Shown here in pieces: positions 48,744 through 59,139 of a DNA stretch of 64,000 nucleotides. The position numbers and the translations under genes were made by a program. The notes beneath the pieces are model-generated. The model was not told the DNA's origin and did no database searches. It worked only from the letters and a program-made list of their open reading frames with translations. Positions within the stretch are counted from its first letter, which is position 1; each line of letters opens with the position of its first letter. Origin of the DNA: Isoetes taiwanensis (taxonomy: Eukaryota > Streptophyta > Lycopodiopsida > Isoetales > Isoetaceae); the NCBI GenBank assembly GCA_021234155.1, contig JAJEKV010000017.1, positions 3,632,792-3,696,791 of the forward strand, in the 5' to 3' direction.

Positions 48744-49964
48744 TCACGGATCCACCACGCAAGCATGAAAATGAATAAAAAGAAGCTTTCCTTTAAGACA
48801 CGTGCAAAGATAAGAACCCAAAAAGTTACCTAAAGCATTTGTTAGTTCTGCTTGATTCTTAATCTGCTCCTGAAAACATGAGTTGTCCTTTCCCTTCCTT
48901 CCCTTCCTTCCTCTATCTGAATTCATTCTCCAAGAGAGACATAGTTAGAATATGTCTCTCCTACTAGGATACAAAGTAAGCAAATAAAAACACATTAGGA
49001 ATTCCAGCCATAATAATGCTAAGCGGCATGCAAAAGAAACAACTGCTACATCTCATACCATTTGGGATTTGGAAAGAATACGTTACTAAAATAGAGGTGT
49101 GTTTTGCTTCGAATGTGAGGGACAATAAATGAAATAACGATAGCGATAGGCGTGTATCGCCTAACCGCTTGAAATACTATTAAGGGGTGTCTTGCGAGAG
49201 TTGCAATAACCTAAGTCTAATGCTTACCAATTCAAATGTTCGTTTTTACGCATGACCTGATGCAAAAGGTAGGTAATACTACTATGTCCTTTGCATTTTA
49301 CTGATAAAATTAATCTAAAACTGAAAATTTTTGCATTTAATCTACTACAGGCCAAATTGGCACTTAAGGATGAAGGATTAATCCTGAAAACCAAGAGCAT
49401 TGCATCTGCATTGAACAAAAAACAAAAAAAAACATGGCCGGATTTCGAGAAAAGGGATGAAGTCTAACAGTGCAAGCATCGATTCCTGTGCTCGTATTCA
49501 TAGAATCAAAGAGACAACACGATTTTTCTAATGCTTTGCGACTAGTTAAATAACAACTATAAGCTAACCTATCGCTGTCTGCAACATTCAGAGAACAAGA
49601 AAGCATGAGAGGTTTTGGATTAACCTAAAACGGGAGCGTGCAGGGAGGAAATATGGAGATCCATTTGAGGAAACCACGAGCTATGTCCAGATTTGCAATC
49701 GGTATTCAGCGACTTCAGAAAAGCTGCTATTGCCAGTTTTAATCTCCATCGCGATCCCCTGCCCGCAAGTTCGAGAAGAAGGGGAAAACCATTTTGCTCC
49801 AGCACCGCAAAGCAACATGAAAGACTGAATAACCCTAAAAATGAAAACCCTAAAATGGTACATTGAAAAAAGAACCCTAAAATGACACAAAATTTGCGTG
49901 AAGCGGGTTCACAAAAACTACCTTTATCTCTGAGATAATAGCAAATGCCATGGTTCGATACCAT
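48744..49964 (-). other. Possible captured gene fragments inside the TIR element
   Basis: Several short open blocks on the minus strand have splice-like borders. One runs from ATGTTTTCAG to GTAACTTT (about 48,829-48,872, QIKNQAELTNAL). Another follows GAATGTTGCAG at about 49,579 (DSDRLAYSCYLTSRKALEK). A third precedes GTAGTTTT at about 49,923 and starts at the methionine at 49,964. The protein is not recognised. Transposons of this class often carry pieces of host genes; without a match this remains a suggestion. Confidence 0.3.
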
Positions 49965-50208
49965 CTTGAATCCAATTCAGACAAGCGGCGTTCTAAATTC
50001 ATGGATGGTGTTAAAACCCATTGGCATTATCTTGCGCAATTGTGGAGTGGGCAAAATGTTACGTATGATTTCTTAAGGTTTATGAGGGTATTCGTATGCC
50101 TTTTTAGTATAATGCTGATGTTAGTATATAGGTTTTGCCTTTACAATGGTTCGTGTGTTTGGCACCTAGTTTAGAAATTTGTTGGGTATTTGGAAAGGGC
50201 GCGCGTGG

Positions 50209-50423
50209 AGATGGGTATGGCGATGGACATCACGGCTTCTTTGACGCCGTCGAGAGTTCTTGCCATATCGACCTCTCAATCAGGGCTTTTTTTCTTTTCT
50301 TTTTCTTACCTGATTGGTTTCGTGGAGGCATGGCAGAACTGTCCAGCTAGGGCTTCATGCCGAATCTTGTCTTCAGCTTCTTTTGAGCTTCTCTTGTTTT
50401 CTACTTTCCATTTGCATGCATGG
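50209..50423 (+). other. Possible captured first exon with splice donor
   Basis: An open frame beginning MAMDITASLTPSRVLAISTS has the composition of a plastid transit peptide (serine/threonine-rich, basic), and ends near a GCATG|GTAAGT donor at about 50,423. No following exon was recognised. It may be a captured host exon or chance. Confidence 0.25.
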
Positions 50424-50429
50424 TAAGTT

Positions 50430-53400
50430 AATCAACATTTCTGTAGATTGGCATTCTTGAAAAATATATGTGCTAGGTGTTTTTCCTTGTTATTTAATTC
50501 TCCCTGTTTAATTCATCCTCTGCCATATCTTTTGCACATCTCGTAGCAGTTTGAGTGCTCCACATGTATTAGACTCTTGTGCTCTTCTCTGCACAAATAT
50601 CTACTTCATGGAAAAGAGAGCTATTTCATAATTTGTGTAATTACATCTGTGATGCAATTATTGTGGCTCCTTGCATAGTGTGCAATCTTGTGTTCTAATG
50701 CGGAGAAGAATAGATAGTGTGCAAGGGGACATGCATCTTTTAAGAATGTAGATGAAACCATGGGTGTTTGTTGGACCCATATGGACATATGGATTTGTGC
50801 AATTCTAGTATGTTCAAGAAAATGATTCTGGTCTCCGTGAACGATCTGTGGCCCCCACTGATGGCAAATTGCAATAGTCTCGATTGAACACATGGTCTGA
50901 CTCAATTTTTTTTCCTAACCTCACTTCACGGAAAGTTGCAATGGTGCAAAGCAGCAAATCCAACCATTGTCCGGGCAAGGAAAATAAATAGGAAAAAAAA
51001 ATAAAGCATGTCGAACTCATCATAGACGGCCATAAAAAATAGAGTATGACGGACTCATCATAGAAAGCCCAAAAGCTTTGGCTGGTGGAGCTTGGAGGAT
51101 AGAACATGGCTTGAAGCATTCGAACCTCCGAGCCAAACTGGCCTCGCCAGAAGCTACAAACCCAGCTAACTTTGCATACCGGTTTGACTACGGGCTTGGA
51201 GGATTCTAGGAAGCTTTGTTTCTGAAACAAGCATAACAAGCGCGATAGTGGTCAGCTTGCATAATAAGGCGGCTCTGCAAATAAGAATTAAACGAGGTGA
51301 CGGGGCAAGACACAACTTTTAAAGCCGCGACACAAGTCCTGCTGGGAATGAAGGCATAAGGTAAAAGTCATTTCCTAAATTTGGAGAGGGTTCATTTGCT
51401 AAGATCGCATATCAATGATATGCTCATCCATTCCAGGCATGTTGCAAAGCGTGTAGCCATGTTTAATTGAACCCGTATGATGCCATTGGCAACCACACAT
51501 TATGAGAGGTCACCAATTCATTCTATATATTGAAATGTGGAAAGAAGTGGTCATTAAAATAAATACATGCCATGTTTAATGACTACAAATTTCAGGGAAG
51601 AGTAGGGACAGAGTTAATTGCATATTTTATCTTTGAACACCCAATGTGGCAAGTAAAATGGCAACAACATACCTTAGGCGCAGAGTTGAGAACCACGCAA
51701 GCGTGTGTCCATGGGTGACCTCGACATTTCGGACCTATTGACAAAGTTAGATTTGAGTTCTAGAGTCGTTATGGTTGCCTTCTCATATTCCCTCTTGGGA
51801 AGCAACTATGTAGTAGGCCCCACTTCCAACGTCTACATGTTCAAGTTCTATGCTACCTCTAGGATAAAAGAAAATCGACACTGGCATGGCAAAAGTTGTC
51901 AAATACATATGCAAGGTGGTTGCGTAGCGAAAGGTCGACTAGTTGCCCGTAGCAAATCAGTCATAATAGCTTGTCCCTAGAGTAAATTGGATCCTTTGGA
52001 CTCATGCGCCAAAGTCAAAACCCCATTCCAAGCTTGCTAAAGTGGCCACAATGAGAATATGTCATTTTTCCGTTGTGTCCCTATGTCTGAAAGGGAAAAA
52101 ATTGGGGGTTAGCACATTTAGGTGTGGTGGATGTCCATTTTTTCTTTTGGAGAGATTTCTTGGGCCAATGAGCTACCCTTTTAAATAGTGGGATTAACAG
52201 ACGGAGTTATTTTGGTACCTCGATACTTAAACCCCACTAAATTATGTAGGGTTTGTTTTGGCAGCCTTCCACGCCTCAAGTGGCAAGGAGAGCTTGCGTG
52301 GAAGGTTTTGTTAAGGGTTGAAGAGAGACCCAAAGAGGGAGAACAAAAACCCCTCCCCATGCTCTGATGGCTCGAACAACCGGACAACGATGGCTCCAAG
52401 GGGTTCATTTTCTTGTGAATGTTCCCGGAGGTGAAGTTTCGAATACAAGTCAATCCTTGTAAGGGGTTCTATATTTAAGGCGAAGCCACAATTGTCGTAA
52501 AAAAGAAACTAGGAATAGAATAGAATAGGTTTTTAGCGTCCACGGGTATAGATGGTGGTCAATGATATGGAAAAATCAGATACATTTTTTCATAGACAAG
52601 GCGTTGCCTTCGTTTTGCATTTTCCCTTTGCTATAGTAAGTCTCGCTTATTGAATTTAAGTGAAGCACGTTGTTCTAAGTTGTTGCCTACCCAAAGTTAC
52701 TTATTTGAACATCTAAAATTTTAATGCTAGATGATACAATGGATATGAATATTGTTTGAGTCTAAAATTTTCATCGTTCAAGATCAATGTACGTTCTTGA
52801 GATTTTTAAATTTTGGTTGGGCTAAGTCATATGTACTTCAAAAATAAGATTGGAAATGAGGATGGAGAAGGTATCATGGGCTCACCACCATATTTTTCTA
52901 TCCATACATCAAGGTTAATTGCTATTCATTACGGTTTATTATCCATTGGGAGGTTGCCATGTGGCGTGGTTCTATTCAAGAATGACAAATGAGTACAATA
53001 TTCTTGAATGACCTCTTATAGCATGTTACGGTGAAAACCTACATTCTTGAATGATACATTACCGCCTTAAAAAACTCATTGTGGCTATGTTTGCCGGAGC
53101 TGGATTTTTGAACCCCCTTTGTGGCTATAGTGGATATGGTGGGCGTAAGAAGCTGGAGATGCCATAGTGAGCTCAAAATCTCGCCGAAAATGCACCATCA
53201 TTTGAAGCACAAAACCTCACTGAAGCACCATAACTGAAGCACAAAACTTGAATCAAAGCCTAAATCCAGGAGTGGTTTGGCGAAATTGAAGTCTGAATCG
53301 AGTCAAAATGCGGGCTTAAATCCAATCTCATTGCTTACCTTGTCTTGGTGGTCGTGGCAAGAGCCGACAAGCCACGCCACAAGCGGAATGGCCTCCCTCT

Positions 53401-54180
53401 TGCCATTCCACATCACATCTCGAGTTTAACGGTGCTAAGGAATATCAAAGTTTTATTTTCAACATTATTTAGAGTTTTACATTGGACATTACAAGCCCCT
53501 TATCATAATGAAATGATACATGTTGGTAGTGAAAGAATTTGACATAGTTGCTCGAGGAGACTGCTTGATGCTGATATAAAGTTGCTTAAGGTTGCTACAC
53601 TACATATAATGGTAGGAAACAAGAAACAAAGCATAGACACCATGCAACCAGTAAAAAAGTCAATGAAAATAATATAAATTTATAATTACAATTGAGGATC
53701 ACTCTAAAAAGCATGACAAAATTAGATATAATAGTCGGAATTACTAGTTAACATAAAAAACTATGCTCAAAGTCAGTAGCGACATTAAGGATTGAAACAA
53801 GTATATTAAAAAAACAACCACATAAACCAATATAATAGATTGCTTACAATAAGCATGTGCCAAAAACCATAGCACACTTGCAAAATCAAACATGATTTTT
53901 CAAAAACTTGGGAGGATTAAAACTAGTTAAGAAACTATATATGATGGTGATAACTAATATGTAAAATCATCTTAAATTGTAATATTGACAATGCACGCTT
54001 AAGAACCACCTCCTAAACTAGTAATAATTTTAAGAAACTACTGTTAGATATAAAATTAGTATAAGAACTATGATCATACTAGTAGTGATTATGAAAGCCA
54101 TATGGTTTTTCTTGACATTCTGAGTTACATGTAGTAAAAAACACTCTTTCACCGGTTTCCATCATGATTATGAATGCAAG
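50430..54180. other. Non-coding body of the TIR element
   Basis: No transposase or other protein family is visible in any frame. The sequence is AT-rich, particularly 53,600-54,150. Nothing further is supported. Confidence 0.5.
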
Positions 54181-54201
54181 TTAATTTTTGGGGGCCTTGT
54201 G

Positions 54202-54760
54202 GAAGCAGCGTCGGAGAGAGGCTAATCTTTGCCTCTACTGTGGAGGAGCTGGTCATATCGCTCGTGGATGCCCGCGGAAGTGCCTAAACCGGCCGGAAAA
54301 CTTTGGGGCGGTCCCGAGTAGTAGGAGTCTCGCCGGCTGGCCGCCTTTTCTCGCACTCCTTCCACATTTCCCGACATGTTTATTCCATCGATAAGGTCAA
54401 GAAGGCATTCTTCATCCCTATATCATTGAAATCAAGTTGGAGAATTGCAAGTGTTGGCGCAACTTGATTGTGGTGCAAACGCTTGTTTTATGGATAGTGC
54501 GTTATTTCGAAGCACGCCATCCCCCGAAGCAAGGTTGAGCATCCCGCTTACGCCGGCGATTGATGGACGGGAGATCTCCTGCGATCACCGTAACGTACCG
54601 CGCCTCGTGTTTTGTTCGAGGGAGTTTCTTGCGGATTTCCTTCAATCTCATTACTAGCCCTCATGCGCCAATAGTCTTGGGTCTGCCCTGGCTCGAGCTA
54701 CATAACCCGCAGATTGATTGGCGTACTAGATCATTTCGATTTTTGGTTCTAGCTCTAGTT
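54202..54760 (+). CDS. Plus-strand chromovirus Gag zinc knuckle and aspartic protease (frameshifted)
   Basis: The reading starts with [22 protein letters not shown], a CCHC zinc knuckle at about 54,227-54,275. At 54,445 the protease begins ([16 protein letters not shown], where D-C-G takes the place of the usual D-S/T-G), and at about 54,650 a different frame gives [19 protein letters not shown], the conserved end of this protease family. At least two frame changes lie between. The protease frees Gag and Pol from their polyprotein. Confidence 0.8.
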
Positions 54761-54914
54761 CCGGTTCATCCGCAGTCGGTCTCTACACCAACATCGACCC
54801 CGATCCGTAAAGTATCATGGGCCCCTCGACTCCGTCCTTGCTGTTCCATGTTCGATCCACCTCTTGCCTCTCGCTCCGGTTCATGCCCCGTGATTCGATC
54901 ATGTTCTTGATGAT

Positions 54915-55075
54915 GTCCCGGCTCCAGCTCTAGTTCCTGCTTTCTTCTTTGCAGTTCCAGTTTCTGCTCATGCTCCAGTTCTTGCTCCAGTCCCTGTTCC
55001 TGCTCCAGTTCTTGATCCAGTTCCTATTTCAGTTGCTCCCCCTGCTCATGTTCATGTTCCGCTCATGCTTTTTGT
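54915..55075 (+). repeat. Val-Pro-Ala linker repeat in the chromovirus polyprotein
   Basis: The hexamer-like words GCTCCAGTT and CCTGTTCCTGCTCCAG are tandemly repeated, encoding a Pro/Val/Ala-rich linker (VPVPAPV-type) between protease and reverse transcriptase. Such simple coding repeats are common as interdomain linkers. Confidence 0.7.
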
Positions 55076-55099
55076 GGAGGTTTCTTCATGCCCTCGGCC

Positions 55100-56045
55100 A
55101 GATCTCAAGATTTCTCTCATGCGAGTTTGATAAATCTAGAAGGCAAGATCCAAGTTCAGTGTTTGCAATTCAGGTTCACCCATCGGCTAGCTCGGCATCA
55201 GCGACGTCTGCTCCAATGCTCCCAGATAAATATGGCGACTTCTCTCGATGTTTTTGACAAAGTCAAGGCCAAGAACCCTCGAGCATCATCCATAACGATT
55301 GTCCTATTGATTTGCGGCGGGGGGACCACGCCGCCATATGGTCCGATATATGGTCTATCTCCGCCGAAGTTGAAGGTTTTCGGGATTATATTGAAGAGAA
55401 TTTAGCCACGGGCTTCATTCGACATTTCGTCCCTATGGAGGGCTCTATCTTCTTCGTCAAAAAGAAGGATGGTTCACGTCGCCGATCGTTGATTATCGTG
55501 GCCTCACTAAAATCACAATTGCCAAATCGGTATCCGCTTCCTCGATCCCGAGTTGTTGGAGCGACTCCAAGGTGCAAAGACTATTTTACCGAAGATTGAT
55601 CTTCGGGTGCCTATAATCTTATTCGGATCCGGGAGGGTGATGAGTGGAAACAGCCTTTTAAATTTTCGGTATGGCCATTTTGAGTATATAGTTATGCCGT
55701 TTGGACTTACCAATGCTCCTGAGTCTTCAAAGATATGGTTAATGATGTTTTTCGAGAGTTTTTAGACACTTTTGTTATCATCTATTTGGATGATATCCTT
55801 ATTTATTCTAAGACTCTCGAAGAACATGAAAGACATGTTCGACAGGTCCTTCAAAAGCTTTGTGAGCATGGGTTATATGCCAAACTTGAGAAGTGCCAGT
55901 TCGAACAGGATAATGTGGAGTTCCTTGGCTATCGCATCACCCCACATGGAGTCTCTATGGATCCCGTAAAGGTCAAGATCGTTACGAGTGGCAAACACCT
56001 TCATCCGTTCGAGATGTTCGGTGTTTTCTTAGGTTTGCCAATTTC
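55100..56045 (+). CDS. Plus-strand chromovirus reverse transcriptase (heavily frameshifted)
   Basis: RT motifs are all recognisable but spread over frames: [46 protein letters not shown] (55,594), [17 protein letters not shown] (55,669), then an intact catalytic segment [21 protein letters not shown] (55,776) and LYAKLEKCQFE. The YLDD aspartates are present. At least five indels break the coding sequence between 55,250 and 55,740, whereas the stretch after 55,735 is clean for about 230 bases. Confidence 0.85.
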
Positions 56046-56048
56046 TTT

Positions 56049-57020
56049 TTGTTTCATCCAGGATTATTCGGAGATTGCTCTTCCTTTGATCGCCTCTTCG
56101 TCAAGGGCGTGCCATTCAATGGGCGGGAAGCGGAATCTGCTTTTGTTACCCTGAAGCATGCTTTCATCACGGCGCCAGTTCTTGCTCATGCAGATCCTTT
56201 GCGCCCATATGTTGTTGAAGCAGATGCTTCTGATTTTGTGCTTGGTGGGATCCTGTCACAGGAGGGGGATGACCATGAATTGTATCCAATCGCCTATCAT
56301 TCACGAAAGTTCCAGGCTGCTGAAATCAACTATCCCATTTATGACAAGGAGTTGTTGGCGATAGTGGATTCTTTCGAGGAGTGGAGACGTTTCTTGGAGG
56401 GATCTCCTTATAAGGTCACAGTCTACACAGATCACCGAAATCTCGAATATTTTGGATGCCGCCGAGTGCTCAACCGTCGCCAGGCCCGGTGGCATACTCA
56501 AGTATTATCCCGGATTGATTTCGTGATCAAGTACCGTCCTGGATCCCTCCAAGGAAAGCCTGATGCCTTGTCTCGACGCTCCTACCTTGAGCCCAAACTA
56601 GGTGATCCTGCATATGATCAGCAATCACAGGTTATTTTAGGGCCTGATCGGTTCCAGCTTATGGCTCTCACTTTGTTCGAGAGGCCTCATGATACAGCCT
56701 TGTTGGAGTCTGTTCGAGCATCTCTGCCCTCCGATCCATTGGCTCAAGATGTATTCTCACACATTGGCGCTGCATCATCTTCTCAGCAGATGGGATCAGA
56801 CTATGATCGTTTTGAGGTTCGAGATGGACTCCTGCTCCGTGATGGGCTTCTATATGTGCCAGATGGTGCTTCTAGGCTTCAGGTTCTTCAGGCTTGCCAT
56901 GATTCACCTCTGGCCGGACACTTTGGAGTAGCCAAGACTCTTGAACTTATTAGTCGAGTATTGGTGGCGGTCTTCATCGCCCTCGGCGCTTTTTATTCGA
57001 TCCTTTTATTCGATCTGTGA
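56049..57020 (+). CDS. Plus-strand chromovirus RNase H and integrase zinc domain
   Basis: A single 323-codon frame starts within the RT connection region (FVTLKHAFITAPVLAH). It carries RNase H with VVEADASDFVLGG, the glutamate in YDKELLAIVDSFEEWR, TDHRNLEYF and RPGSLQGKPDALSRR, then the spacer and the start of the integrase zinc domain (VLQACHDSPLAGHFGVAKTLELI). RNase H removes the RNA strand after reverse transcription. The zinc-binding histidine-cysteine set is broken after GHFG by frameshifts at 56,945-57,030. Confidence 0.9.
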   Translation: MFHPGLFGDCSSFDRLFVKGVPFNGREAESAFVTLKHAFITAPVLAHADPLRPYVVEADASDFVLGGILSQEGDDHELYPIAYHSRKFQAAEINYPIYDKELLAIVDSFEEWRRFLEGSPYKVTVYTDHRNLEYFGCRRVLNRRQARWHTQVLSRIDFVIKYRPGSLQGKPDALSRRSYLEPKLGDPAYDQQSQVILGPDRFQLMALTLFERPHDTALLESVRASLPSDPLAQDVFSHIGAASSSQQMGSDYDRFEVRDGLLLRDGLLYVPDGASRLQVLQACHDSPLAGHFGVAKTLELISRVLVAVFIALGAFYSILLFDL

Positions 57021-57427
57021 CATCTCTTTGTCGAGCCAAGGTTACAAGGCATCTTTCTCATGGCCTGCTTCAGCCTTTACCAGTTCCAGCTGGTCCTTGG
57101 AAGAGTATTTCAGTGGATTTCATTGTCGAGCTTCCATCCTCCCAGGGCCATGACGCTATCCTTGTTGTTGTTGACCGTTTTTCCAAGATGGCACATTTCA
57201 TTCCTTGCAGCACTTCTATCTCTAGTGAAGCCACATCGGTTCTCTTGCTTCGAGAGGTGGTTCGACTCCATGGCTTACCAGATAACATTGTCAGTGACTG
57301 CGGCCCTCAATTTGTTGCTAGTTTTTGGAAGCGTCTATTGCAACTCTTGCATGTGGAACGTTCGCTCTCTTCTGGACATCATCCAGAGACCAATGGACAG
57401 GTGGAGCGCACTAATCAAACCCTTTGA
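57017..57427 (+). CDS. Plus-strand chromovirus integrase catalytic core
   Basis: The three acidic residues are in one frame: SVDFIVELP (D), NIVSDCGPQFVASFWKRLL (D) and HHPETNGQVERTNQTL (E). An in-frame TGA follows immediately (57,425). VVVDRFSKMAHFIPC lies between the first two. SDCGPQF replaces the more usual SDRGPQF. The preceding zinc-binding domain and the following C-terminal part are frameshifted. Confidence 0.9.
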   Translation: MTSLCRAKVTRHLSHGLLQPLPVPAGPWKSISVDFIVELPSSQGHDAILVVVDRFSKMAHFIPCSTSISSEATSVLLLREVVRLHGLPDNIVSDCGPQFVASFWKRLLQLLHVERSLSSGHHPETNGQVERTNQTL

Positions 57428-58140
57428 GCAAGATTTATGATGCTTCATCAATTATCAGCAGGATGACTGGGTTGATTGGCTACCGCTGGCAGAATTTGCT
57501 TACAATAATTCTGTCCATGCCTCCACAGGCCCGGACTGCGTTCTTTATTAATTTCGCATGCATCCCGGTGGTCTTTGATTGCTCCCGGATATGACTTCGG
57601 TCAATCCCAGGTCGGAGGACAGGCTCGAAGCTCGATGCTTCAGGATGATCTTCAAAGACCATCTTCTCCAGGCCCAAGCACGTTATCGTCATCATGCGGT
57701 CAGCATCGTCAGGCCGCTCCCCTTTTGTAGTTGGTGATCTTGTTTGGCTCTTGCGTGGGATTTGCCGGCGGCCGCCCTTTGTAACAAGCTCGACTACCGG
57801 CGCTTAGGTCCCTATCGGATCATTGCACGAGTTGGAGATGCCGCTCGTCTCGAGCTTCCGCCATCAACCGGCTTCACCCGGTGTTTCATGTGTCTTTGTT
57901 AGAACCCTATATGGCTTAATCCATTTCCGATCGAGTACCTCCACCTCCACCACCACCGAGATTGATGATCATGAGGAGTTCGAGGTTCGAGATTCTCGAC
58001 TCCAAGTTTCTTCGCCGACGATTGTATTACTGCCGATTGGGAAGGTTACTCACTGCGACGTAAGAACGAGCCCGCCGAGAATCGACTAATGCACCCGACA
58101 AAATTGCGGAGTTTCACCGACGTTACCGAGATAAGCCAAG
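57428..58140 (+). pseudogene. Plus-strand chromovirus integrase tail and chromodomain (degenerate)
   Basis: Fragments in shifting frames resemble the end of this polyprotein: a [17 protein letters not shown]-like piece at 57,460-57,510, VVGDLVWLL near 57,730, and a chromodomain-like EILDSKF..RR..YY..DWEGYS near 57,985-58,050, ending in a PAEN and an SFTDVT/FHRRYRDKP-like segment at about 58,070-58,135. The chromodomain guides integration to particular chromatin. The density of indels is much higher than in the preceding integrase core. Confidence 0.6.
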
Positions 58141-58180
58141 TCGAAAGTACTCCGCCCCGGCTTGAGGACTCGCCGCCATC

Positions 58181-58192
58181 GTGGGGGGATGG
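58181..58192 (+). promoter_or_regulatory. Polypurine tract of the plus-strand chromovirus
   Basis: GTGGGGGGATGG lies directly before the LTR start TGTGGCGACC and just after the chromodomain end, which is the position expected for the plus-strand primer. Confidence 0.65.
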
Positions 58193-58799
58193 TGTGGCGA
58201 CCATATGGATATTAGTATCATACCTAACATTATACTCCTATGTACAAAAAGATGGTCGCCATACGGATGCAAAAGGGTAGTTGCACAAGGCAGGGTTTGA
58301 ACTGCGAACCTTCCAGGTTCTGAGTCACACACCCTTGCCAAAATGCGCTTACCAATATTTGTTGAAGGCATTCCTTCATCGCGGGTTTGAACTCGCAACC
58401 TTCGATTCGCGAGTCACACCCCCCTGCCAAGCGCGCTTACCAATATTTGTTGAAGACATTCCTTCACGTCTTCCTCATATGTGGGACTATCTCCGAAGGT
58501 TCTAGAATGTTCTAGAACCTAAATGCATGTGACACTTGGCGCGATCTCATCCATTGAGTGGCGCTGATCTCGACCGTTGGTCTAGATATATAAGGAGGCA
58601 CCTCCTTCTTGTCAAACCATTCCGGTTCAACGCCAGTCTTGAGCCTTCTAGGCATCTGTCTCATTCCTGCTTGCCTTCGGGCTATTGTATTCTTGATTCT
58701 TGTTCATATATCAGATTCTTTGCCGACCTTGGCGTATTTCTTCTGTATTTCTTGCGTATTTTCCACGTATTTTCCTTGTTTTTGAGTAGGTTCATGACA
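58193..58799 (+). repeat. 3' LTR of the plus-strand chromovirus (family 3)
   Basis: The LTR begins TGTGGCGACC and ends TTCATGACA (607 bp). A TATA-like TATATAAG sits at about 58,587. The first 70 bases form a foldback between TGGCGACCAT (58,195) and ATGGTCGCCA (58,252). A ~90-bp tandem duplication (58,292-58,380 and 58,382-58,470) repeats a GGGTTTGAACT..GAGTCACAC..TTGTTGAAG unit. No matching 5' LTR is in the window upstream of gag. Confidence 0.75.
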
Positions 58800-58800
58800 G

Positions 58801-59139
58801 TTTGAACCGGAATGGTTTGACAAGAAGGAGGTGCCTCCTTATATATCTAGACCAACGGTCAGGATCGCGCCACTCCAATGGATGAGATCGCGCCAAGCGT
58901 CGCACATGCATTTAGGTTCTAGAACATTCTAGAACCTTCTGGAGATAGTCCCACATATGAGGAAGACGTGAAGGAATGTCTTCAACAAATATTGGTAGCG
59001 CACTTGGCAAGGGTGTGTGACTCGCAACTGGAAGGTTGCGAGTTCAAACCCAACTACCCTTTTGCATCCGTGTGACGACCATCTTTTGTACATAGGAGTA
59101 TAATGTTCGTATGATACGAATATCCATATGGTCGTCACA
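58801..59139 (-). repeat. Inverted partial LTR of family 3, tail-to-tail with the 3' LTR
   Basis: Read on the minus strand from 59,139 (TGTGACGACCATATGG), this matches 58,193-58,630 but has only one copy of the ~90-bp duplicated unit. It ends at GGTTCAAAC, 171 bases short of the forward LTR end. The pair forms an inverted repeat with arms of about 438 and 338 bases around a 171-base centre. Its outer end cuts off the coding sequence of the unknown gene at 59,139. Confidence 0.8.

Larger units (their letters stand above)
47797..54201. mobile_element. ~6.4-kb TIR transposon inserted in gag (CACTA-like, no transposase seen)
   Basis: The left end CACAAAGCCCAAAATTGA and the complement of the right end CACAAGGCCCCCAAAAATTA form imperfect terminal inverted repeats. 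They are flanked by a 3-base direct duplication GAA (47,794-47,796 and 54,202-54,204). Removing the element joins the gag halves so that the reading [16 protein letters not shown] crosses the junction, as expected for a Gag zinc-knuckle region. A 3-base duplication with CAC..GTG ends fits CACTA (En/Spm) elements, though the canonical CACTA pentamer is CACAA here. Repeats near the left end resemble CACTA subterminal repeats. No transposase or TNP2-like domain was found, so it would be non-autonomous. Confidence 0.65.

Noticed and set aside
49620-49964. 114-codon frame on the minus strand as a gene
   Set aside because: It is hydrophobic and cysteine-rich with no recognisable fold, and splice-like signals inside it suggest that most of it is intron.
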